Assembly (NCBI GenBank): GCA_026389055.1
Contig: JAPLIO010000210.1
Location: 1 to 23,362, forward strand
Direction of reading: 5' to 3'
DNA length: 23,362 bases
Origin: Candidatus Melainabacteria bacterium
Lineage (GTDB): Bacteria > Cyanobacteriota > Vampirovibrionia > Vampirovibrionales > JAJTHC01
Shown in pieces: positions 1 to 5,994 of the stretch; position 1 is the first letter of the stretch, and every line of letters starts with the position of its first letter. The notes beneath the pieces were generated by a model, which was given only the letters and a program-made list of their open reading frames with translations, did not search any database and was not told the DNA's origin. A program made the position numbers and the translations under genes.

Positions 1-150
1 CTACGGGTATTGACGGGGGGATGTTCTTTTTGCCCCTTCGGTGGACGGAACGCATCGGCAGCTGCAGAGCAAATGCGATGGTCGTTCCTACTGGTGGGTT
101 TGCATGCTTACGCTATTTTAATTGTCAATTGGTATCAGTTGGGGTATTAG
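1..150 (+). other. possible 3' end of an upstream membrane-protein gene
   Basis: The first reading frame is open from the window edge to a TAG at 148-150. Its last ~25 residues are hydrophobic (WSFLLVGLHAYAILIVNWY), as in the closing membrane segment of an integral membrane protein. The frame of the pilin-like gene is open over the same bases, so only one of the two is likely to be coding here. If this frame is the real one, the pilin homology, which starts near base 129, overlaps its tail by about 20 bases. No family is recognised, and 49 codons are too few to be sure it is a gene. Confidence 0.25.
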
Positions 151-650
151 GCTTAATTGCTAGCTTCGCCATTCCCAGTGTGGTAAACGCCATGGGGCAG
201 TCCGCCAACAGAGCCTTACTAAAAGAAAGTATCAATACGATTGCTAAAGTGGCACAAGCAGGCGTACTTACAGGGGAACTAACCCCTGACGATGCTGGTG
301 AACAGTATATGATAAAAACTTTAAATGCCAATAAGGTTTGCCCAACGGGTGCTTGCCACGATACTTGGCTTTCTGGCAGTGCAGATGAAGCTTCCGCTAC
401 AGGGGCTATTCTTCAAAATAGAGTAGAACTAACTTTTATTAACCGAAGCTTAACAGAGCAAGTTGCTTATGTGGATGTTAACGGTAACAGCCAACAACCC
501 AACCAAATAGGTAAAGATGTGTTTATTGTTTGCTACAACGCAACGCAAGAGGTAACCACTGGAGCTTGTGGCAGGCTAAACCCAGCACAACTTACCCCAC
601 ATCCAAGCGATTCTGCCAACCTAACAGGCTATAATAACTTGATTTTTTAG
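21..650 (+). CDS. type IV pilin-like / pseudopilin protein with missing prepilin leader
   Basis: This looks like a type II secretion/type IV pilus pilin-like protein. From about residue 37 it has the hydrophobic first helix (LVSVGVLGLIASFAIPSVV), then an Ala/Lys-rich helix, a Cys pair (C107/C112), the block DVNGNSQQPNQIGKDVF at 152-168, typical of pseudopilin C-terminal domains, and a second Cys pair (C171/C183). The prepilin cleavage site and the FTLIEL segment with Glu+5 are absent. What lies ahead (residues 1-36) is not leader-like, and in no frame does upstream DNA encode the missing part. Homology begins near base 129. The gene is therefore a 5'-truncated pilin, a promoterless cassette, or an assembly or recombination chimera; the start at 21 is only the first ATG. 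Its TAG overlaps the proC stop on the other strand by two bases. Confidence 0.6.
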   Translation: MFFLPLRWTERIGSCRANAMVVPTGGFACLRYFNCQLVSVGVLGLIASFAIPSVVNAMGQSANRALLKESINTIAKVAQAGVLTGELTPDDAGEQYMIKTLNANKVCPTGACHDTWLSGSADEASATGAILQNRVELTFINRSLTEQVAYVDVNGNSQQPNQIGKDVFIVCYNATQEVTTGACGRLNPAQLTPHPSDSANLTGYNNLIF

Positions 651-1489
651 CCTAACACTTTTGCCCGAGCAATGGCGGCCTGAACAGCTTCATCAATAGC
701 AGACCGAACACCCGCTGCTTCAAGTACAGATAACCCTTCTGCCGTGGTACCAGCAGGCGTAACCACATTATCACGCAACTGGGCAGGGTGCAACCCTGAT
801 TGTTCTAACAGCAGAGACGTACCTATCAGCAACTGAGGCACCATTTGTTTAGCCATTGCCCGAGGAATACCCGAATGAACCGCCGCATCAATCAAGGCTT
901 CAATAATTAGCAGTACATAAGCAGGCCCACTGCCCACTAAGCCCGTAGCCGCATCAAACAAGTTTTCAGGCAATACTTCACAACACCCCAATTTTTTCAG
1001 CAAAGTAATTAACACTTTTTCGTGTTCTTTATCTACCAAGGCATTGCTGGTAAGCGTTGAAACACCATGCCCTACAGCCACACCTAAGTTAGGCATTACA
1101 CGCACCATAGGCAACGGAATTTCTAACGTTTTTTGCAACGTTTCCAATTGAACACCTGCCGCAATAGAAACCAACGTTAGCCCTTTTTTCAGTGGCTCTA
1201 ATGCCAGCTGTTGCTTGAATGCGGCTAAGGCATCCGCCACCTTATGAGGCTTTACGCCCAAGAAAATGAACTCTGTTTTAGAAAGCTCTTTGGCATATTC
1301 TTTAGGACCATAAACCCGAATGCCAAATTCATCGGTCTTTTTCTGGGCATCTTCCGAAGAAGAAGCCACGCCCCATAACTTGTCAGATTTTATTTTAGCA
1401 TTAAGCAAACCCTGTAAAATAGCCCCATTCATTTTACCTAAGCCAATAAAGCCGATGGTTAAGTCTTGCACAGCAGTCATCATCATCAT
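647..1489 (-). CDS. proC: pyrroline-5-carboxylate reductase
   Basis: Catalyses the last step of proline synthesis, NAD(P)H-dependent reduction of 1-pyrroline-5-carboxylate to L-proline, in the cytosol. At 280 aa it is full length. The N-terminal Rossmann fold carries GFIGLGKMNGAIL (13-25), followed by VKP (79-81) and MPN (132-134). The C-terminal dimerisation/active-site domain has VGSGPAYV (185-192) and the family signature near 238-253 (LRDNVVTPAGTTAEGL), where the usual SPGGTT reads TPAGTT. The start is a run of four ATG codons behind an AAGGA 8-9 bases upstream, so any of the four could be used. It lies downstream of purH on the same strand, separated by a 140-bp inverted-repeat element. 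Its stop codon overlaps that of the converging pilin gene. Confidence 0.96.
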   Translation of the reverse strand: MMMMTAVQDLTIGFIGLGKMNGAILQGLLNAKIKSDKLWGVASSSEDAQKKTDEFGIRVYGPKEYAKELSKTEFIFLGVKPHKVADALAAFKQQLALEPLKKGLTLVSIAAGVQLETLQKTLEIPLPMVRVMPNLGVAVGHGVSTLTSNALVDKEHEKVLITLLKKLGCCEVLPENLFDAATGLVGSGPAYVLLIIEALIDAAVHSGIPRAMAKQMVPQLLIGTSLLLEQSGLHPAQLRDNVVTPAGTTAEGLSVLEAAGVRSAIDEAVQAAIARAKVLG

Positions 1490-1520
1490 AAAAATTATCC
1501 TTGTAAAAAAACGAACAACA

Positions 1521-1660
1521 GAGGTTACGGAAAAGGCTTCAGTAGGATGTGATAGCTAGGCACGAGCAACGCAGTAATGGGCGTTTAGCCTAACTAAATA
1601 ACCGAACGAGTAGCACAGTAACAACGCTAGCACGCCTAATGGAGATTTTTCCGTAACCTC
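1521..1660. repeat. 140-bp inverted-repeat element between purH and proC
   Basis: The ends form a perfect 14-bp inverted repeat (gaggttacggaaaa at 1521-1534, ttttccgtaacctc at 1647-1660). Inside is a second stem-loop: a 9-bp stem with one mismatch (1553-1561 with 1588-1596) enclosing a 5-bp stem, AACGC/GCGTT (1568-1572 with 1581-1585). The right part of the interior carries a short GCTAGC palindrome. There is no ORF of note. On the minus strand it forms almost the whole purH-proC spacer and would be transcribed as the proC leader; a T7 run follows the stem by about ten bases, just ahead of the proC Shine-Dalgarno. It could be a MITE-like insertion, a processed intercistronic structure or a leader RNA. 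No clear target duplication is visible. Confidence 0.6.
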
Positions 1661-1693
1661 AAAAAAGAAACCATGCTATTAGTTTAACAGACC

Positions 1694-3343
1694 TTAATGC
1701 TTAAATTCACGCACACCTGTAAATATCATGGCAATACCGTACTGGTTACAAGCGGCTATGACTTCAGGGTCTTTAATACTACCGCCTGGTTGAATAATTA
1801 CCGCAATACGATTTTGAGCAGCCAGCTGGATATTATCTACCGCAGGGAAGAATCCATCGGAAGCCAAAATCGCTTCGGTTGTGCCTTCGCAGGCTTGAGC
1901 AACGGCTTGTTCGACCGCCCCAACCCGACTGGTTTGTCCGCCACACAAGCCAACCGTTTTACCCCCTTGTACAATGGCAATCCCGTTGGATTTCAAGTGT
2001 TTAACCACCCGCCATGCAAAGGCAGCTTCTTTCAACTGACTTTTGGAAGGCTTGGTAGAGGTAACTACCTTCATGTTTTCTGCCAACAACGCTTCGGTTA
2101 CGGCAAACGATTGTTCTTGAACCAAGAACAGTTCAGGCGAAACTTGTCGAATGGTTCGCCCATCACGCAACTGGGCAGGATGAATTTTCCCCGCTTGCTG
2201 AGCTTCCGAAGTAGGGCGGGTTACTAAGCGGATATTTTTCTTTTGGGTCAAAATAGCCAAGGCTTCTTCCGTAAACCCAGGGGCTACAATCACTTCTAAG
2301 AACAAGGCATGCAACAACTTCGCCGTTGGCTCATCTACAGGCCTATTCGACGCAACAATGCCACCAAACGCTGAAAGCGGATCGCAATCAAGGGCTTGCT
2401 GAAACGCTTGAGCCAATGTGGGGGCTTCCGCCACACCGCAAGGCTGTGTATGTTTTATAATAGCGGCGGTTGGTAGTTCTACAAAATCAGAAATCAACGC
2501 CCAAGCCGCTTCCATATCTAAAATATTGTTATAAGAAAGGGCTTTACCGTGCAACACATGGAAGGTTTCAACATCAGGGTTGCTGGTGTACAACGCGGCA
2601 GGCTGATGGGGGTTTTCCCCATACCGCATAGGCTGAATATTGTGCAATGCTAAATTCAACACGGGCGGAAGGCTATTAAGCAATTCCGCTGGTTTCAGTT
2701 CCGATTGAAGGGCATTTATCATCCACCCCGAAATGGCGTTATCGTAGGACGCTGACAATTGAAAGGCTTCTAATGCCAACCGTTGGCGTAAGCCCATGCT
2801 GGTTTTGTTTCCATTAGCTAACAAATCCACCAACACCGCTTCATACTGTAGCGGATTAGAAACCACCGCCACATCTGCATGGTTTTTAGCCCCTGCCCGA
2901 ATGAGTGCAGACCCACCAATATCAATCAATTCCACTAAATCTACAGAGGCATCGCCTGCTTCTACCTTAGCTAACCCACTTTGGAAGGGGTAGAGGTTGA
3001 CTACAACCAAATCCACCACCCGAGAAACTTGTGCCATATGGCTGGCGGATGCCCGCTTAGCCAAAATACCTGCAAACACTTCAGGATGCAGACTTTTAAC
3101 CCGCCCTTCCAACAATTCGCCATAGCCTGTAACATCGGCTACTTCCGTGGAAGGCAAACCCGCTTCCACTAAGGCTTTATGCGTGCCACCTGTCGCTAAA
3201 AGCTGGTACCCAAAGCGTTCTACCAAGGCTTTCGCAAAGGGGACGAGATTGGTTTTATCGTAAACGCTCAACAGTGCCGTGGGCGTTGGAGAAACAGCCA
3301 CAGTGGCTGAGGCAGATTGAACAGAAGGTGAAGTCATCATCAT
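1694..3343 (-). CDS. purH: bifunctional AICAR formyltransferase / IMP cyclohydrolase
   Basis: Performs the last two steps of de novo purine synthesis: AICAR to FAICAR with 10-formyl-THF, then ring closure to IMP. The N-terminal MGS-like cyclohydrolase domain runs to about residue 180 and includes ATGGT (50-54) and GRVKSLHP (80-87). The transformylase part includes MRYGENPHQ (239-247), the catalytic KHTQPCG (297-303) and the C-terminal IQPGGSIKD...ACNQYGIAMIFTGVREFKH. The start is placed at the ATGATGATG triplet at 3343 because AAGGA lies 10 bases upstream; an in-frame ATG at 3385 would add 14 unlikely residues and falls inside a hairpin. The protein is then 549 aa, slightly longer than usual because of a Ser/Ala/Thr-rich N-terminal extension. 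It is followed by proC on the same strand. Confidence 0.96.
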   Translation of the reverse strand: MMMTSPSVQSASATVAVSPTPTALLSVYDKTNLVPFAKALVERFGYQLLATGGTHKALVEAGLPSTEVADVTGYGELLEGRVKSLHPEVFAGILAKRASASHMAQVSRVVDLVVVNLYPFQSGLAKVEAGDASVDLVELIDIGGSALIRAGAKNHADVAVVSNPLQYEAVLVDLLANGNKTSMGLRQRLALEAFQLSASYDNAISGWMINALQSELKPAELLNSLPPVLNLALHNIQPMRYGENPHQPAALYTSNPDVETFHVLHGKALSYNNILDMEAAWALISDFVELPTAAIIKHTQPCGVAEAPTLAQAFQQALDCDPLSAFGGIVASNRPVDEPTAKLLHALFLEVIVAPGFTEEALAILTQKKNIRLVTRPTSEAQQAGKIHPAQLRDGRTIRQVSPELFLVQEQSFAVTEALLAENMKVVTSTKPSKSQLKEAAFAWRVVKHLKSNGIAIVQGGKTVGLCGGQTSRVGAVEQAVAQACEGTTEAILASDGFFPAVDNIQLAAQNRIAVIIQPGGSIKDPEVIAACNQYGIAMIFTGVREFKH

Positions 3344-3363
3344 TGAAACAGTATCCTTACAGT

Positions 3364-3399
3364 ATTGAGAGGCAAAAGAGAACATCTAAGCCTCTCAAT
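3364..3399 (-). promoter_or_regulatory. hairpin in the purH leader
   Basis: A perfect 10-bp inverted repeat (attgagaggc 3364-3373, gcctctcaat 3390-3399) with a 16-base loop lies immediately upstream of the purH Shine-Dalgarno (3354-3358). A minus-strand TACAAT hexamer (3398-3403) abuts its outer arm, without a convincing -35. It has no T-tract, so it is not a standard terminator for the gene upstream. It could be an operator for a purine repressor or an RNA element controlling purH. The structure is seen directly; the function is inferred. Confidence 0.5.
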
Positions 3400-3436
3400 T
3401 GTAAGGGAAACAAACCGTTACGAAAAGAAGCGAGAA

Positions 3437-3784
3437 TTAAATGCGGCCTTCCCAATACCCACCTTGTCTATCAAACAACGCATCGTACCCCGACCAAAAA
3501 CGGTATGGCGGAAACAGCCCAATAATAGCGTGGGTCGCTACTTTTTTACCAGGTTGGCTATTAACCGCTTGCCCGATACCGGGCCAAATAATCAGCGATA
3601 AAGCCCCTGCTGCCACAGAACGCCCTGTAATATGCCCTCGGGTGCCTTTAGCTTCAACGGCCCCTGTTAACGTAGAACCAACCACTAGCAACACCAATGC
3701 CATAACGGCAACGGTTTGCTTTAGCCATTGGCGTTTAATAACTGGCACAACGGCAATAGGCGATGATAAAGTCATAATGCTCAT
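3437..3784 (-). CDS. small putative membrane or exported protein
   Basis: Unrecognised 115-aa protein. A basic N-terminus (KRQWLK) precedes a hydrophobic stretch at 23-40 ending near VEAKG, which could be a signal peptide or anchor. A second hydrophobic patch (57-71, AAGALSLIIWPGIGQAV) is followed by THAIIGLFPPYRFWSGYDAL and RQGGYWEGRI, a Gly/Pro/aromatic-rich tail that looks like a constrained domain rather than random sequence. The stop lies 93 bases before the purH start on the same strand. An AGAAGGA is found 12 bases before the ATG, with a four-codon mini-ORF ending on the start codon in between. An antisense ORF of similar length covers the same bases but has no such protein-like features. 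Function unknown. Confidence 0.6.
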   Translation of the reverse strand: MSIMTLSSPIAVVPVIKRQWLKQTVAVMALVLLVVGSTLTGAVEAKGTRGHITGRSVAAGALSLIIWPGIGQAVNSQPGKKVATHAIIGLFPPYRFWSGYDALFDRQGGYWEGRI

Positions 3785-3813
3785 AATATAATCATGTCCT
3801 TCTGTTTTTTTAA

Positions 3814-3828
3814 CTTATAATTTATAAG
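3814..3828. promoter_or_regulatory. AT-rich palindrome with -10-like boxes between divergent genes
   Basis: CTTATAATTTATAAG is a perfect 15-base palindrome centred on 3821. It contains TATAAT on the plus strand (3816-3821) and TATAAA on the minus strand, and lies between the divergent starts at 3784 and 3845. No good -35 box is seen at 17 bp on either side, so it may be a promoter core, an operator, or both. Confidence 0.4.
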
Positions 3829-3844
3829 ATGGAGTAAAGGTAGA

Positions 3845-4240
3845 ATGGCATGTGCCTCCTTTTACCACCTATCACGCTACTACTACAACCTATACTCTTT
3901 TTTGAGCGAGTTGACAATGCCTTTACCGCCAGTAACATCACTAAAAATAGCTGAACCTTTTGACGATTCGGCTTTTTTTGAGTACGCTTGTGATAGATGT
4001 AATGCCCCCGTATGTGAACGTCAAACCCTGATAGGCTTAGCCTTAGGGGTTGAAGAAGAAACGCTGTGTGTAAGGTGTTTAGAAGCCCAGCAAGACTTGG
4101 AACAAGCTGTATTTCTACCCAAAACGAAACGGTATATTCAAAGCAGAGATTGCTTTAAAAAGCCTTGGAATGCCGTGGCGGAACAAGCCCAAAACTGCCC
4201 CCTTTTACCTTTAGGGCAATGCCCTTGTCAGGATTTATAA
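3845..4240 (+). CDS. cysteine-rich, probably zinc-binding small protein
   Basis: Unrecognised protein, 131 aa from the ATG at 3845 or 107 aa from the in-frame ATG at 3917. The first start has a usable ribosome site (GGAG and AAAGG just upstream) and sits behind a TATAAT; the second has no Shine-Dalgarno but begins nearer the conserved-looking part. Counting from 3917, nine cysteines fall in pairs: ACDRCNAPVC (C25, C28, C33), LCVRC (C51, C54), C79, C94 and CPC (C102, C104). This suggests one or two zinc or Fe-S sites. It ends 4 bases before the TusA-like gene, so the two are probably co-translated and may act together in sulphur transfer or redox chemistry. That role is inference from position and cysteine content only. 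Confidence 0.6.
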   Translation: MACASFYHLSRYYYNLYSFLSELTMPLPPVTSLKIAEPFDDSAFFEYACDRCNAPVCERQTLIGLALGVEEETLCVRCLEAQQDLEQAVFLPKTKRYIQSRDCFKKPWNAVAEQAQNCPLLPLGQCPCQDL

Positions 4241-4244
4241 CTTT

Positions 4245-4514
4245 ATGACATCAGCTTCTTTACCGTTTGGCAAGCCTGCTAGTATTTCGCTGGATTTACG
4301 CAAAACCAAATGCCCGCTCAACTTTGTGAAAGCCAAGCTGGCGTTGGAAAAATTGGCGATTAGCGAAGTGCTGGAAGTGTTGCTCCTCACCACGGGCGAT
4401 TCTGCGTTGAACGTACCTAATAGTTTTCGGCAAGAAGGGCAATCCGTCGCCGTACTGCCTGCGGATGTTGATGATGAGACCCTGCAAGTGTTACATATTA
4501 AGAGGCTTGTTTAA
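4245..4514 (+). CDS. TusA/SirA-like sulfurtransferase family protein
   Basis: Small protein of 89 aa with the TusA/SirA/YeeD fold pattern: strand SLDLRKTKCPLNFVKAKLAL (15-34) with the invariant active Cys23 in CPxN form, then EVLLLTTGD and a C-terminal strand. Family members carry a persulfide on this cysteine and pass sulphur to tRNA 2-thiouridine synthesis, molybdopterin or other acceptors. The CPLN form, instead of the classical CPxP of TusA, places it in a less studied subgroup, so the precise acceptor is unknown. It lies between the Cys-rich gene (4-base gap) and xseA (1-base gap), which indicates one transcript. Confidence 0.8.
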   Translation: MTSASLPFGKPASISLDLRKTKCPLNFVKAKLALEKLAISEVLEVLLLTTGDSALNVPNSFRQEGQSVAVLPADVDDETLQVLHIKRLV

Positions 4515-4515
4515 A

Positions 4516-5808
4516 ATGCCTGCACTACCGCCACCGATAAATCAGCTGAACCTGCTCGATTCGCTGAATCAACAAACAAGCGAAGCACAACCCAGCAACA
4601 CGGAGCCTGCCATTTTTTCGGTTTCGCAACTAACCAACCTGCTCGGTTCAGCGTGGAAAATGCACCCCACGTTGGGCAACAAAGTGCTGGTGGAAGGAGA
4701 AATTTCCAACCTCAAAAAATCCGCCAGAGGACACGTCTACTTCACCTTAAAAGATGAAGGGGCAAGCATTTCAGGCGTACTTTGGGCATCCACCGCCAGT
4801 AAGCTAAAAATCTCGCTAGAAGAAGGAATGGCGGTCATCGCCACAGGGCTGGTTGAAATCTACGCCCCTTCGGGGAATTATTCATTAGTGGTTTCAAAAA
4901 TTGAGCCTGTCGGGTTGGGAGCATTGCAACTCGCCTATCAGCAACTCAAAGAAAAATTAGACGCCGAAGGGCTATTTGAAGCATCTCGAAAACGAGCATT
5001 ACCGCTGTTTCCGTTTAAAATTGGCTTAGTAACCAGTAGTACAGGGTCTGTTTTGCATGATATGATGCGAGTCATTCAAGCCAAAAATCCCGCTTTAACG
5101 GTTGTTCTATCCCCCGCCAAAGTACAAGGAGCAGGGGCTTCCGCTGAAATTGCCCAAGCTATTGAAAGCCTGCAAAATCCCGCTTTAGAGCTAGAAGTCA
5201 TCATTGTAGCGAGAGGCGGAGGCAGTTTTGAAGATTTATTCTGCTTTAGTGAAGAACCCGTTGTTCGAGCCATCGCCAATAGCCGATTGCCCATTGTTAC
5301 AGGCATCGGGCATGAGCCTGATTTCGGTCTGGCAGATGCCGTGGCGGATTATTCTGCCCAAACCCCAACCGCAGCAGCGGATAGGGCTGTAGGCAATTGG
5401 TTTGATTGGCAACACACGCTAACGCAAACAGGCAGTTGGCTGGCAGAAACCGTCGAACGGTCGGTGGGCTTGGCTACGCAAGATGTGGATCGGAAAACCA
5501 GCCAACTGCAAGAGGGGCTTCAACACCAAACGGTGCAAGCCGAACAAGCCTTAACCCAACTGGCAAACACCTTAGAACGAGACAGTCTGCAAAATTTAAC
5601 ATGGGCGGAGCACCGCTTTCAACAACAAGTGGCGGAACTACAAGCCTTTAGCCCCTTACAGGTTCTAAACCGAGGGTATGCCGTACTGGAAACCGTTGAA
5701 ACAAATCAGCCCGTAAAAACAACCCAAGCCCTTCGGGTAAACGACCAGCTAAAAGCAAGGCTGGCGGAAGGGGCATTGCTCCTACGGATAGAGGACATCC
5801 TCCCTTAA
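4516..5808 (+). CDS. xseA: exodeoxyribonuclease VII large subunit
   Basis: Large catalytic subunit of ExoVII, a metal-independent single-strand DNA exonuclease acting in repair and recombination with several XseB subunits. The 430-aa protein has an N-terminal OB fold (about 34-130, starting FSVSQLTNLL), the catalytic domain with GLVTSSTGSVLHDM, ARGGGSFEDL (232-241), GIGHEPDFGLAD and TPTAAA (283-288), then a Gln/Glu-rich coiled-coil region and the closing RGYAVL segment. I chose the ATG at 4516, one base after the TusA-like stop and 10 bases after AGAGG, rather than an in-frame ATG at 4465 inside that gene. No xseB is seen after it; the gene is followed by 186 bases of noncoding DNA. Confidence 0.95.
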   Translation: MPALPPPINQLNLLDSLNQQTSEAQPSNTEPAIFSVSQLTNLLGSAWKMHPTLGNKVLVEGEISNLKKSARGHVYFTLKDEGASISGVLWASTASKLKISLEEGMAVIATGLVEIYAPSGNYSLVVSKIEPVGLGALQLAYQQLKEKLDAEGLFEASRKRALPLFPFKIGLVTSSTGSVLHDMMRVIQAKNPALTVVLSPAKVQGAGASAEIAQAIESLQNPALELEVIIVARGGGSFEDLFCFSEEPVVRAIANSRLPIVTGIGHEPDFGLADAVADYSAQTPTAAADRAVGNWFDWQHTLTQTGSWLAETVERSVGLATQDVDRKTSQLQEGLQHQTVQAEQALTQLANTLERDSLQNLTWAEHRFQQQVAELQAFSPLQVLNRGYAVLETVETNQPVKTTQALRVNDQLKARLAEGALLLRIEDILP

Positions 5809-5831
5809 TAAAGTGATAATCATCTCAATGC

Positions 5832-5860
5832 TTGTTTTATCAATCAAAAAACTGTAAACT
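5832..5860 (+). promoter_or_regulatory. candidate sigma-70-type promoter for clpC
   Basis: TTGTTT (5832-5837) and TAAACT (5855-5860) are separated by 17 bases in the 186-bp gap before clpC, about 135 bases upstream of its start. The match is moderate. No CtsR-type or CIRCE-type operator was seen next to it. The rest of the gap shows nothing I can name. Confidence 0.4.
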
Positions 5861-5994
5861 AGAAGTATCATTAGTCGTACGCTGTTATAGTATGCCTCGC
5901 TGTAGGCTCTGTAGTGAAAAATTGATTGTTTTGTTATCCAACTAGCCGTTACATGAAGCCATAAGCGGTCATTGATTAGAAAAGAGCAGTTCCT

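Noticed and set aside
1697..2227. 176-codon plus-strand ORF inside purH
   Set aside because: Fully antisense to well-conserved purH motifs; no family resemblance.
3441..3791. 116-codon plus-strand ORF antisense to the small membrane protein gene
   Set aside because: Lacks protein-like segments; the minus-strand frame has a signal/anchor helix, a patterned C-terminus and a plausible ribosome site.
3785..3800. Four-codon mini-ORF (MIIL) ahead of the small membrane protein
   Set aside because: Could be a leader peptide, but four codons with the Shine-Dalgarno one base from the ATG are more likely chance.
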